A stretch of DNA of 64,000 nt from Owenia fusiformis (taxonomy: Eukaryota; Annelida; Polychaeta; Sabellida; Oweniidae). Positions 21,264 to 36,200 of the stretch are shown here, one piece after another. The stretch covers positions 33,705,524-33,769,523 of the forward strand of contig CAIIXF020000006.1 in NCBI GenBank assembly GCA_903813345.2, given 5' to 3'. The notes under the pieces were generated by a model. That model saw nothing but the letters and a program-made list of their open reading frames with translations, had not been told where the DNA came from and ran no database searches. How positions within the stretch are numbered: position 1 is the first letter of the stretch; each line of letters starts with the position of its first letter. Made by a program: the position numbers and the translations under genes.

Positions 21264-24200
21264 TCAAGGTCTGCAACTCTCATGATAAGGATCTAAATTC
21301 CGCAAATCTCTCCAAGTTGGAGGTAGATTGTCTACTAAATATTTGTTACATTTTACACATAGTGTTGAGAATAACTTCTTGTAGCTATGAAGCCATGTCT
21401 GAAAATGGATAGAAATCATAAAATTAGTTCTTTTATTTTTTACTCTAAAAGGCCTATAATGTAACATTATTGCAATATGGCTATTTTGACCTAGCCAAGG
21501 CTTTGAAATAGCCAGCATGATGTTTTAGGGATAATCAATTATGTAAGAGGTAAAAAGGGATATTTTTTCATAGAAATGCATACACTTACATCAAAGTCCA
21601 GTATTACCATTCATTACTTTACAATTATAACAATATAACAACTCATAAGGGGAAACTGTATAAGAATAACAAGGCATTAACATGACAAAATGTCACCACC
21701 TAGTTGCTCACAATATTATTAGTTCAATCTTAAGTCTGATTTGAACTTCTGAAACTCTGTAGATGATTTTGAAAAAAAATTCATTAATTTGAAGTAAGAT
21801 TTTTTACCCTGAGAATGTCATTGAAGGTGAAATCTCAAATCTAAAGACAGATTTGAACTTCTGAGAACTTGTAGATAAATAATTAGTCAATTTGAAGCAA
21901 GTTGAAAAAAGACCTTCATGACCTTGAGGTCGTTGAAGGTAAAATCAATCGTCAGATTTGAACTTTTGAGAAAAAATATTTGGTCAATTTGAAGCAAGTT
22001 GAAAAAAGACCTTTTTGACCTTTTTTTTAACTTTTTTGACCTTGAATATGTCATTGAAGATCAAATCTTAAATGAAAAGTCAGATTTGAGGTTTTGAAAA
22101 CTTGTAGATGATTTGGAAAAAAACTGAAGTCAGTCTAAACAGTATTTGTTAAGTTATTGGAAGTTTTAAGAATTTGTTACAGACACCAACCGCCACCCGC
22201 TGATCGCCAATCACCAACCGGCGCCACAAAAAACAGACTTCTTGGTGGTGACATAAAAATGATCTTGTTAACTAGCTGCAATTACTTACAAGGAATGATT
22301 TTACTGCGATATCAGCCATTAGAGGGGCATAGAAGTGCAGCATGGCAGCACTGGCATTCTCCGTGATCTGAAATAGGAATGTAATATTTTTAACGAGGTA
22401 ACCAAGACCAAAACCAAATCAATCATAGAATGATCTTGTTAAAATCAAGAAAGTAAAATGCAAAGGTATTTTTGAGGCTTTAAAGCAGAAAATCAAATAA
22501 CAAAAAATGTCTGCTTGTCAGGCTAAAAGTCTTGAGAAAACTCCAAGTTGTCAAGAAACAACAGACTTACCTTGTTAAAAACTGCATGTTTAGATTTTCT
22601 CCAAATGTCCAACTAAAATCATATAAAGATAAAAACAATTTTATTCTTTCACTTAATTTGTTCAAACATATAATCTGGTTTCATGGACACACAGGGTGTC
22701 CATGAAGTTTCTTTACACTCTACACAGACTGAATTGCAATTATAAAGAGACTTTGAGGACTCCCTGTATATTAATTGATTGATTCATTGTCAAAGACTAA
22801 ATTGTCAACAGTTTAATCAATGCATTTAATGTTTTAGAGATTATAGAGCCAGGTTGTCTCTGTCATTTAAGTTTGTGACAAGGCCCATTTTTAGGCCCAA
22901 TAAGCTATAAAATAAAAACACACTTTTTATTCAAATGTAAAAAATTGGAGTTTATCAGAAAATCCCATATTGAAAAACTTGAAAACCTGTGTAGTAATTT
23001 TAAAAACATGAATGACCACCAAAAGACAATTTTTCTATTGACGAGTGAGGGGATCATATTTAAAAAATCTGCTGACATGATAAAGTATCTAACATGTCTA
23101 ATGATTGGTAGAGACAGGATTCTTATATCAAAGTAACATTTTATATGTCATTTGAAGAATGTAATCCTATTTTTTTACTTTATTGCTATATTTACCTAAA
23201 AGGGCATCAGTACTAATAAAATCCTATTATTATAAATGAATTTATGGTCCAAAATCATCCTTTGAATTGTATTGGAGAGGAAGCCACATTCTCAAGTGTA
23301 CATACACTTACCTTTCCATTTTCCTTGTACATTTCCTCCCCATAGCCCCTGACAATCACAGACTCTATAAGTAGACCCCTTAGTACCACCACTGCCTTTA
23401 ACGTCCTACTTAGTGTGACCTATACATAAACATAAATTTAAACTAGAAAAACAGCAACTCCACGGAGTAGCAAATCTCACCGAACAAAACATATTATGCT
23501 TATTATAGCTAGTGTAAATGTTGAAATGTTTGTGCACTTTGTGATAGAAGCATGAAATTTGGCACAAAGTTAGTTTATACCATTGTGAACTAGGCATCAT
23601 CATATAAAATTTGAACCAAATCCGTTCACTGGTAAATGAGTTATCAAAGATTACATTTTTTACGAAAATTGGCCGCCATCTTGAAATTAAGCGGCCATCT
23701 TGAAAAATTTTTGTCGAACATAGCTACTGTGTCCCTAAGCATCATCATATAAAATTTGAACCAAATTCGTTCACTGATATTTGAGTAATCAAAGATTACA
23801 TATTTTTATGAAAAATGGCCGCCATATTGAAACTAAGCGGCCATCTTGAAAATCTCTTTTTGTGCCAAACTCCTTTGTCCCTAGGCATCAGCATATAAAA
23901 TTTGAACCAAATCCGTCAACACTCATAAGGCATAACCCTATAAAATTTGAACCAAATCCGTTCACTGGTATTTGAGTAATCAAAGATTACATATTTTTAC
24001 GAAAAATGGCCGCCATTTTGAAATTAAGCAGCCATCTTGAAAATCTATTTTTGTGCGAAACTCCTTTGTCCCTAGGCATCAGGATATAAAATTTGAACCA
24101 AATCCGTCAACTTGTATTTGACTTATAAACGATTACATTTTTTACGAAAAATGGCGGCCATTTTGAATTGAGCAGCCATATTGAAAATTCCTTCTCGAGC

Positions 24201-27200
24201 AGAGGTCCTACACTCATAAGGCATAAGCCTATAAAATTTGAACCAAATCTGTCAACCGGTATTGGAGTTATCGCCCGGATGGACGGCTTCTCTATATCCC
24301 CCTCAAACACTCACCTGTATAATACCACTAGCCCCCAGAGGTCTACTCAGGGTCAAGGACATGTCCGGAAACATTTGGTCCAAATTAGCAACTAAGGTAT
24401 CCACAACTCTGAAAGTAGAATATTATACAATGTATGAGATCATGAAAAACACCTGAAGCCATCAGATGAAAGATACAATGGTTCGATGTCTGATAAAAGA
24501 TTAAGTTACGCCTGGACTCATATTACAATGTGGTTCATTTCCCCTTTTATAAATAGAGGGCCGATGATTAAATAAATCCACAAACCACTGTCATATTTTA
24601 CTATAATGGGGTACAGTTATTCACTGTGACTCAATGACTTCATGTTAATGAACCTCTGTAAGTGGAACATCTTTTACGTGAGGCACTAATTGTGTTCCCA
24701 ACGGTGTGACTTGTAAACACAAGTTTTACTGTACTCACTTTTCTGGTACAGTATGAATTGTTGGTGGATGTTTACGTAGCCTCTTTGCTTGGCCCGATGA
24801 TGGCAGATGAGACCTTTTTAATGAATTCTGGTGCAATAGTGCATGAGCAAAGCCAGCATGTTCTGATACCTAAAATAATAAATATAGAAACATTAAAGTT
24901 CAAAAATTAAGATTGAGGGACAGTGCATGAGGAAAATAAGGAAAATGTTCTCTCTTACCCTTGAGCAAATTTTCTGAAGATGGCTTTTGGGAAGGGTTAA
25001 TGAGAACATTTTCGTTATGTACTAAGTAATTACCAAATATCTTTTGAGAATGATTTCAGGATGGCTCAAATTAATGCAATAAACTTGTTGATTATATACG
25101 AGAATACATGTTACAAAAGTAGTTAATTATGATACTCAGAAACATGTAGTTAATTATGATACTCAGAAACATGTAGTTAATTATGATACTCAGAAACATG
25201 TAGTTAATTATGATACTCAGAAACATGTAGTTAATTTTGATACTCAGAAACATGTAGTTAATTATGATACTCAGAAACATGTAGTTAATTATGATACTCA
25301 GAAACATGTAGTTAATTATGATACTCAGAAACATGTAGTTAATTATGATACTCAGAAACATGTAGTTAATTATGATACTCAGAAACATGTAGTTAATTAT
25401 GATACTCAGAAACATGTAGTTAATTATGATACTCAGAAACATGTAGTTAATTATGATACTCAGAAACATGTAGTTAATTATGATACTCAGAAACATGTAG
25501 TTAATTATGATACTCAGAAACATGTAGTTAATTATGATACTCAGAAACATGTAGTTAATTATGATACTCAGAAACATGTAGTTAATTATGATACTCAGAA
25601 ACATGTAGTTAATTATGATACTCAGAAACATGTAGTTAATTATGATACTCAGAAACATGTAGTTAATTATGATACTCAGAAACAGGTAGTTAATTATGAT
25701 ACTCAGAAACATGTAGTTAATTATGATACTCAGAAACATGTAGTTAATTATGATACTCAGAAACATGTAGTTAATTATGATACTCTGACTATCTATGTCT
25801 TGGAAATAATATATATCTGATAGAAATGTTATCTTTCATGATTTACTAAATTAGGTCATTCAGCTTTTTTGTAGCAATCAAAATGCAGTGTTAATTTAAG
25901 AGATTCAAATCTCTTGGAAAGGCTAATCTTATGATGACAAACTTTACGAATTATGAACCATGTGTAGCCTTACCTTATTTGACCATTTATAAGACTGTAA
26001 AAGTTGCGTATATGCTGGAGTTTTATCTACCACAGGGTCTAGACTAAGATACGATGTATTGCCAATAACCAGTTGAGATCCACCCTGAATACTGCTCCCC
26101 ATCTTCTCCAGTTCTCTACAAAAGTGTTGAACTACACAGCTTAAGGATAAGAAATTATCTGATATCTAATAAGGCCATGTATCCAATGTGATTGGTTAAG
26201 ACCTGGGATTAGCTTGTGTTCATATGTACGGAAGTTCTGGAAGTTCTCCCAAGAGGATTTAATGGGAAAATAAAAAATAAACCTTAGAGTGTTCACTTTG
26301 AGAGGTGTTTGGCTGTTCGCATACATATTTCTACTTTATATTAAAGTTTAAATAATTAGAGAATAAATAATAAATACATTTGTCTGATGAGGAGAGAAAA
26401 ACTTTCTTTTTCTATTCTTGCAATAAAAGGAGATTTGCTTTTCTTATTTTCTCTTTCTCTTTCAACAGAACTAAATAAAAAAAAATAAGAATGGTATAAA
26501 AAATATAAATGAAAAATGTTTACCAGAAACATTATATACTGGTACATATGCAGCCTTTACATCATACAAATACAACAACAAAATGGGTAATTTTGTAGAT
26601 TTGTAGGTAAAAGGTAGCATGTAAGGTACCATTTTGAAAAATCAACCGCCATCTTGAAAATTTCTTCTCGCCCAGAGCTCCTTTGTCCCTAGGCATCAGG
26701 ATATAGAATTTGAACCAAATCCATCCACTAGTATTTAAGCAGAGTACATTTTTCACAAAAAAGGTGATCATTTTGAACTGAGAAGCCATATTGAAAATTC
26801 CTTCTCAAGCAGAGGTGTTATACTTATAGGCATAATCCTATATTTGAATCAAATCCGTCAACCGATATTTGTGTTATTAAATGAATGGACGGATGGACGA
26901 ATGCACGCACTGATGGATGGACGGTTTCTCTATATCCCTACCCTATGAGTAGGAACATCTTTCGGTGGGATAATAATGACACACCTAAGCTTATAGATAG
27001 TTTTATAATATGAACCAACAAAAATATTACACAATCGTTTAGTTTTGTTTTATTAAAATTACATCTTTATTTATAAAAAGCATCAAATTAGAAATTAAAG
27101 TATAAAATAATTGTATATGCACTGTTTATGCACTTAAAGAATAAAAAAAAAATTCATCATTACATATACACTGTACTGTGAACTTCCTTGTTGGAAGGTT

Positions 27201-30200
27201 TTTTAAACTTTCTTTAACACATTTTCATATAAAACTTTTAAAAGGCTCAACAGAGATCATTTGATCATTTGTGGAAATAAATTGTTATTAGTTTTTAGCA
27301 TAATATTGAAATTGGTCTATTTGTATCAAGTGACCAAAGAAATAAGTGAAAGGGAAAGTCTTTAATGCTTCTCACTCAATTTCTTGTAAATTCATAAGAG
27401 TTCTTCTTATTATTGTTTATCTAATGCTTGAGATTTTAAGAAATGCATCAAATTCAAAATGTTTTAAGCAAAAGATCATTCAAAAACCACATTTTTAAAT
27501 AACAAGGCACAGACGTGAACAATATCGTACCTAAAACACAGCATTGTGGTCTTGTTGACCAAGAAAGCAAGATGGCCGCAGAAAAGTTAATCAGCTCTAG
27601 AACTTATCACTGTGTAACATATGGTTTGGCTGGAAACCTGTAGACAAGTCTTGAAAGTGAAGATTTTAGGACGGAAAATCCAAAATGGCCACCTTAAAAT
27701 TTACCCAGAATGTCCAAAAACCAATCAGTTCTTGACGTTGATATGTAGAAACATCCCTGAAAATTTCAGATGAATCCCTCAAATGGTTTGGCTGAAAATC
27801 TGTAGACAAGTCTTGAAAGTGAAGATTTTAGGACAGAAAATCCAAAATGGCCACCTTAAAATTTAACCAGAATGCCCAAAAAAACTAATCAGTTCTTGAC
27901 GTAAATATGTAGAAACATCCCTGAAAATTTCAGATGAATCCCTCAAAAGGTTTTGCTGGAAACCTGTAGACAAGTCTTGAAAGTAAAGATTTTAGGACGG
28001 AAAATCCAAAATGGCCACCTTAAAATTTACCCAGAATGCCCAAAAACTAATCAGTTCTTGACGTTGATATGTAGAAACATCCCTGAAAATTTCAGATGAA
28101 TCCCTCAAATGGTTTGGCTGGAAACCTGTAGACAAGTCTTGAAAGTGAAGATTTTAGGACGGCTTTCAGAACAAAACGATGACAATGTAGCACTTTGAAA
28201 AAGTGTGATTAAAAAGGTGTTGTGTCCAAATAATGAAAGAATTAAGATGACAAAAAAGTGCACAGGGACAAATATATTTGTTTATGTTTGATTAGAGCAT
28301 GGGCTTTCAAGAGAAAACTTATGATTGCATGTATATTTCTCACAATTCCACTTGCAGAATGACTTCTGATAATAGATGGAGCAATTACAAAACAGAATAC
28401 AATCCTGACTCAAGTGACATCTACACAGACTTTAAAGCAATAAGGTAAACTATTATCTTGGAATATGGACATGGTACTAAAAGCGAGCCATTTTCAAACT
28501 AGATACTAAAAAGAGTTCAACTTAACTTTATGATATTTATTTGTTGATCTATAAACCAAGCTACCTGTAAATTCTTTTGAAAACAATACTTAGATTAAAT
28601 GTTATCTTGACGTTTGGTATCTTCTCTTACAGGGTACTAAAATGACATAGCAGTAGACCAAGATGGTCTTTGAAGATGATATTAAAAGGTTTTTAAAGAT
28701 AAATTGTTCTATATGAATCACCAAATTCAATGTAGACTTTCTGAATAGCAAACCTGACAATGAAATATGTCAGTTAACCATCCACACAAAAGAAATCTTT
28801 ATTTCAAATAAATGAGGTAGTTGAAATGTAAACACAATGTTGTCATTGATAAAAGTAAGAAAAGACCAACATGAGCTTTTTACTTATATCATTCCTAACA
28901 AAGTATTCTATTTTTCTAAACATAAGATTAAATATAAGGTATAAAATCCTCCAAAACACTAGGCATCATATCATCCAAAACATAAGGTATAAAATCATCC
29001 AAAAACAGGAATTAAATTATCCAAAACAGAAAGTATCAGATCCTCCAAAACATAAGGTATAAAAGCCTCAAAAGAGGTATAGGATCATTCAAATCATAAG
29101 GTAAGACCAACCAAAACATGAGGTATAAATCCTTCAAAAAGAGCCTATTAAATTATCCAAAACAGAAAGTATCAATCCTCCAAAACATAAGGTATAAAAG
29201 CCTCAAAAGAGGTATAGGATCATTCAAATCATAAGGTAAGACCAACCAAAACATGAGGTATAAATCCTTCAAAAAGAGCCTATTAAATTATCCAAAACAG
29301 AAAGTATCAATCCTCCAAAACATAAGGTATAAAAGCCTCAAAAGAGGTATAGGATCATTCAAATCATAAGGTAAGACCAACCAAAACATGAGGTATAAAT
29401 CCTTCAAAAAGAGCCTATTAAATTATCCAAAACAGAAAGTATCAATCCTCCAAAACATAAGGTATAAAAGCCTCAAAAGAGGTATAGGATCATTCAAATC
29501 ATAAGGTAAGACCAACCAAAACATGAGGTATAAATCCTTCAAAAAGAGCCTATTAAATTATCCAAAACAGAAAGTATCAATCCTCCAAAACATAAGGTAT
29601 AAAAGCCTCAAAAGAGGTATAGGATCATTCAAATCATAAGGTAAGACCAACCAAAACATGAGGTATAAATCCTTCAAAAAGAGCCTATTAAATTATCCAA
29701 AACAGAAGGTATCACATACTCCAAAACATAAGGTATAAATCCTCAAAAAGAAGGTATTAGATTATCCACAACACAAGGTATCAGATCCTTCATAGCAAAA
29801 GGTATATGAGACTAAAAAGGTATAAGATCATCCAAAACATAAGGTATAAGATCATCAAAAATATAAGGTATAAAATCCTACGAAAAGAAGGTATCAAATT
29901 ATCCAAAATAAAAGTTATCAGATCCTCCAAAACAAAAGGTATACAAGCCTCCAAAAAGGTATAAGATCATCTAAAGCATAAAGAATGAGATCTTCCAAAG
30001 TATGAGGTGTAGGATTAGTCAAAGCATAAGGTATAATATCATTAATAATATAAGGTATAAGATCATCAAAAACATAAAGTATAAGATCATCCAAAACTCA
30101 AGGTATAAGATTCTTCAAAACATAAGATCTAAATGATATGGTAAAAACCATCAAACATAATAAGGCATAACATCGTCCAAAGCTTAAGGTTTAAGATCTG

Positions 30201-33200
30201 ACCAAAACAATGAATTATAAAATTAAGCAATATTTAAGTTATAGTAAAATGCAATATAGCCAGAAATTAATAAAACTTTGAAACAAAAGATTTAAACCAA
30301 ATTCAACCATCAGTCAATGAGACAAACAAACATATGGATGACTTCTCTCTAACCCCGCATGTTTGATCAGTTGGATAACCACTCAACAATACAAAATGAG
30401 TCCAAATCATTATATTCTATGTTTCAGCCCTGAGAATTCCTCAACCTCTATAGTCCAGTAAAACCGTGGCAAAAATTGACAAATGAAGGAAAAAATTGCA
30501 AAAGTATTTAAACTAGGCCTTTATACTAGGCCTCTACCCTCTACTCCCAGACATGAGAGGTACATTGACAATGACTATTCTGAGAAAACCAGAGAACCTG
30601 AACGAAGGGTTTCAAGCTGTGCTCTGGCTATACGAGGCATAGTAGGGGTCATTCTTACATTTGGGGGAGGATTTTTAGGAGGATATGTTATAGGTAAACA
30701 ATATTATTGATCATAATCATTCTTTTCATATTTAGTAAAACATGGGAAAAGTTTTGATATAATCAATATAATTATTTAAAAATGCAGTCCCCATTTAAAG
30801 TACGTTTTCAGAAAAGAGGTGACGTAATCAAGTGCAAACTTTTATAATCTAGATAGATGACAGTCTTTTTAAATGATCAAAATTGACTAAATTAAAACAT
30901 ATTTTTCATTTTTGCTAAATATGGATATGAAATGCATGGATAGCTATCATAATCAAGAGAGAAATAGGCTTGCTGGGAATATCCATTTAATTTTTTGGGT
31001 TTATAATTGTTCCTCTTATATTCTGAATTGTAAAGATTTGGGTTCAACGCTTTCAGGGATGAGCGCCCATTCAACTTGTTTAACAACCACAACCTCTACA
31101 AATACAACGACTATTTTAAACAATACAACAACCCCTGCAACAACCACATCAGCCTCTGTAACAATCACATCAGCCTCTGTAACAATCACATCAGCCTCTG
31201 TAACAATCACAACTCCTATGACAACAACAATGCAAACAGTTTTAACTGGTGGACTAGAAGCAAGAATAGGTAAACCAGAACAATGGCAACGCCAAAGCGT
31301 AGCGAATCCCATCGAACAGAAATGGCTGGCAGTTTTAAAAACGAAATATATAGCAAATATCATAAAATAACACACATAAGAAAGGCCACCATTTTCAAAA
31401 TGGTTGCTCACTAGCCAAGTTGTCATCAGAAGAAGTAATATGCTTTTTTTAGTATTCACATACTAAATATGAACAAAATTGCTTCATTTCTTTTCGAGTA
31501 AAATACTTTAAAATGGCCACCTTCTACCAAAAGTGTCATTAGACAGTGTGCCATGCTTATATTATTCACATACCAAATATGAACAAAATCGCTCCACTAC
31601 TTTTCAAGTTACAGCAAAATACGTTAAAATGGCGACCATTTTTCAAAATGGCCACCATTAGACACAAAAAGTGTCATTAGACAGTGTGCCATGCTTATAG
31701 TTTTCACATACCAAATATGAACAAAATCGCTCCACTACTTCTTGAGTTACAGCAAAAATCGTAAAATAACGAGTAAGGCTGACATTTTTCAAGATGGCTG
31801 CCATGTGTTTCTTTAATATCTACATTTTTAGCTTTATCAATGTCCTATATAATTTTTTTACATTTAAAAAATATTGCTATACAGTTTTACATATTGCAAC
31901 TAAATTACTGTAAAATCAGCACTAAAATGGCCGCCATTTTTAAATGAGCGGCCATTTTGAAAATCGGCTTTCAAGCAGAACTTCTATCCCCATAGGGTAT
32001 ATGTGTTCAAAATATGAACAAAATCAGGCCAACGGTATTTGAGTTATTGCCCGGACGTACGGACATACGTAAGGACGGACGGAGGCGTTCCCTATATCCC
32101 TCCGAACTTCGTTCGATGGGATAACAAAGAATGTGAACTACTATATGATTAATATTCCATAAATCTGCAAATAAATATAAACAAAATAAAAGTATCATAT
32201 GATATGTTGACATAAATATTTCTAGTTGTGTATGGCCTCTGGAGCAGTTGGTCTGCATGGGGACAATGCAGCGTGACTTGTGGAGAGGGGGTACAGAGAA
32301 GAACACGTGTTTGCCAGAAATCTTCCCCAACTGATGTTGACTGTGATGGTCCAGAGGAGGTCACTAGAGCATGCAACAATGGCGGATGTTCAGATTATTA
32401 TTCACAATAATCTGTTTCATTTACTTCATTAAATTCATATGATAACACCAGTTAGGTAGGTTAGAATGGGCATTTTATATAAAATTCGCTTTCAGATAAA
32501 TAACTAGACATGTAAATTGAACAAGTTCAATTTGAGACTCCAGATTTCAGACTTTTTTTAAGCTGAGTCATCCAAATACTTGTAAGCTGAGTCATTCAGA
32601 ATAAGCTGAGTCAGCTAGAATATAGACATTTAGACAACTCTTAAGAATGTTATCTTCGACTCCATTGGCTTAACATGGGGATATCATCATATCGACTTTT
32701 CGAGACTTCAAACCGCTATAACTATCTAATCAGAAGTTGGATCGAAATTTGGTTTAAAGATTCTGATTCCTGAGAAAATTCTACTCTTAATTCATAACTC
32801 ATACGTTAAATTTGGAGAACTTTTTATTTTGACCTACTTTTCAGACACCATATCTTAAAAGTGGGTCAAAATACTTTATGACGGCAGAAGGCTAACACTA
32901 TAAGCACTTTCTTTGCTACCTGTATACAAAATTTCGAAGCAAATTATGAAAGTGTAATGTCAGAATCGCAAAAATAAGGAAAAACTATGAATTTGAACTA
33001 GATTTTGACCTAGGCATTTTGCGTTTGGCGTCCAAATTTTAAAGCTAGATAGCCTTTGAGGTCCCCTTCTTTTATAGGCTTTCAGATTGTTAAGCTGTAC
33101 TCAGTTTATATCTGGTATTTTACACTTCAAAAAAATCTTTTTCTCATTGACATAACATGGGGCACCAAATTGAGCGATTTTTGAGCTTTCAAAACGCCAT

Positions 33201-36200
33201 TACTTCCGAACCGAAAGTCGGATTGAAATTTGGTTTGCAGACTCATATTCCTGGGAAAATTCTACCCTTAATTCATAGCTCATATGTTAAATTTGGAGAA
33301 CTTTATATTTTGACCTACTTTTCGGACACCATATCTCAAAAGTGGGTCAAAATACTTTCTGACGGCAAAAGGCTAACACTATTAGCACACTATTTGCTAC
33401 CTGTATACAAAATTTTGAAGTAAATTATTAAAGTGTAGTGTCAGAATCGTAAAAAAAGGAAAAAAAAATGAATTTGACCTAGATTTTGACCTAGGCATTT
33501 TGGTGTCCAAATTTTGAAGCTATGTAGCTTTTGAGGTCCCCTTCTTTTATAAGCATTCATTATGTTAAGCTGTATTCAGTCTATATCTTGTATTTTACAC
33601 TTCGAAAAAGTCTTTTTTCCCATTGACTTAACATAGGCCCCAAACTTAGCGATTTTTGAGCTTTCAAAATGCCATAACTTCCGAACCGGAAGTCCGATCC
33701 AAATTTGGTTTGCAGATTCTGATTCCTGAGATCATTCTTCACTTATTTCATAACCCACATGTTGAATTTGGAGAACTTTTTGTTCTGACCTACTTTCTGG
33801 ACGCCATATCTCAAAATCGGTAAAAGTAATCAAAATTCTGATGTCATATCTTTGATACGCCTTTTTCTAAGCTACACGATGAAAAAAAGATGAAGGAGTT
33901 ACGAAGAATATTGACGAAGATATGATGAAGAATGTTGAAAATGTAAGATTTGACCTAGTTCTTGACCTTTGACCTAGATAAAAATTTGACCTAATTTCCC
34001 AGAAAGCTGGATACAGTCTTTAGTTAACCATGTAAGTTGGATTAAGTAAGATGTTATAGTTGGAGAGAAAATCTGTTAGGAGGAAGAAAAAAGAATAACT
34101 AGACTTTGGAAATTGAACGAAGTTCAATTTCAGACTCCAGATCTAGACTTTTTTAAGCCCAGTCATCTAAAATAAGCCGAGTCATCCAGAATAAGCTGAC
34201 TCATCCAGAATAAGATGGATGGATAAAATTGGAAGGTAGGATAGGATAGAATGGGAAGGAACGATAGGATAGAATAAGAAAGAAGGATAGGATAGAACAG
34301 AATAGGAAGAAAGGATATGATAGGATATGATAGGAAGGATAGGAAAGAAAGGATACGAAGGAAGGATAGATAGGAAGGATAGGATAGGATCAGATAGGAA
34401 GGATGGATGAATTTTTCAATATTTTCTTCTCTACTCTTGACTTTCTATCAGGATACCATCAGATCGATTTTCCGAAATTTCAAAACGCCATAACTTCCGA
34501 ACCGGAAGTCGGATCTAAATTTGATTTAAAGATTCGGATTCCTGACAAAATTCTACCCCTAATTCATAACTCATACGTTAAATTTGGCGAATTTTTATTT
34601 TGACCTACTTTTCGGACACGCCATAACTTCCGAACCGGGAATCGGATCGAAATTTGGTTTGCAGATTCGGATTCCTGACAAAATTCTACCCCTAATTCAT
34701 AACTCATACGTTAAATTTGGAGAACTTTTTATTTTGACCTACTTTTCGGACACCATATCTCAAAAGTGGGTCAAAATACTTTCTGACGGCAAAAGGCTAA
34801 CACTATTAGCACACTCTTGGCTACATGTATACACAATTTCGAAGAATATTATTGAAGTGTAGTGTCAGAATCGCAAAAAATAAGGAAAACCTTTGAATTT
34901 GACCTAGATTTTGACCTAGGAATTTTGGTGTCCAAATTCTGAAGCTAGATGGCTTTTGAGGTCCCCTTCTTTTGAAGGCTTTCATTAAATTAAGCTGAAC
35001 TCAGTCTATATTTCGTATTTTTCACTTCAAAAAAATCTTTTTTCCCATTGACTTAACATAGGCACAAAATTTATCGATTTTTGAGTTTTCAAAACGCCAT
35101 AACTTCCGAACCAGAAGTCGGATCGAAATTTGGTTTGTAGATTCGGATTCCTGACAAAATTCTACCCCTAATTCATAACTCATACATTGAATTTGGAGCA
35201 CGTTTTGGTTTGACCTACTTTCTGGACGCCATATCTCAAAATCGGTTTGAGATATCAAAAAACTAAATCGACCCTAGCTTTCCTACTTTTTTATGAGGAA
35301 CACAATGAAAAAAACCTGGATCAGAAATATTGAAGGACGACTGAGAAAATTGAAAAAAGTGACAAAGTACTGGATTTGACCTAGTTCTTGACCTTTGACC
35401 TAGATAAAAATTTGACCCAATTTCCGAGAAACTAGATACTGGACCTAAATTGACCATATACAGGACTTGACTCAATATCTTCTAGTTATTGAGAAAACGT
35501 GTAGAGAAAAATAACTAGATTTTGGAAATTGAACGAAGTTCAATTTCAGACTCCAGATCTAGACTTTTTTTAGCCGAGTCATCCAGAATAAGCCGAGTCA
35601 TCCAGAATAAGCTGAGTCATCTAGAAAGAGATTGATAAATAAAAAAGGAAGGTAGGATAGGATAGAATAGGAAAGAACGATAGGATAGAATAAGAAAGAA
35701 GGATAGGATAGGATAGAATAGAATAGGAAGAAAGGATAGGATAGGATAGGAAGGATAGGAAGGAAAAGATATGAAGAAAGGATAGATAGGAAGGATAGGA
35801 TAGGATGAGATAGGAAGGATGGATGAATTTTTCAATATTTTCTTCTCTACTCTTGACTTTCTATCAGGATACCATCAGAAAGATTCGGATTCCTGACAAA
35901 ATGTTACCCCTTATTCATAACTCATACGTTAAATTTGGAGCTTTTTTATTTTGACCTACTTTTCGGACACGCCATAACTTCCGAACCGGGAGTTGGATCG
36001 AAATTTGGTTTGCAGATCCGGATTCCTGACCGAATTCTACCCCCAATTCATAACTCATACGTTAAATTTGGAGATTTTTTATTTTGACCTACTTTTCGGA
36101 CACGCCATAATTTCCGAACCGGAAGTTGGATCGAAATTTGGTTTGCAGTTCCGGATTCCTGACAAAATTCTACCCCTAATTCATAACTCATACGTTAAAT

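Noticed and set aside
25092-25766. 224-codon open frame on the minus strand with an MFLSIIINY-type repeat
   Set aside because: It is the translation of the 27-bp minisatellite. It has no start or splice context and the unit length is simply a multiple of three.
25119-25788. CRISPR-like repeat array
   Set aside because: Direct repeats are contiguous with no unique spacers, there are no cas-like genes, and the context is an animal intron.
31016-31459. 147-codon minus-strand frame with VTEADV repeats
   Set aside because: Antisense of the Thr-rich stalk exon, whose plus-strand frame is flanked by good splice sites and joins a TSP1 exon.
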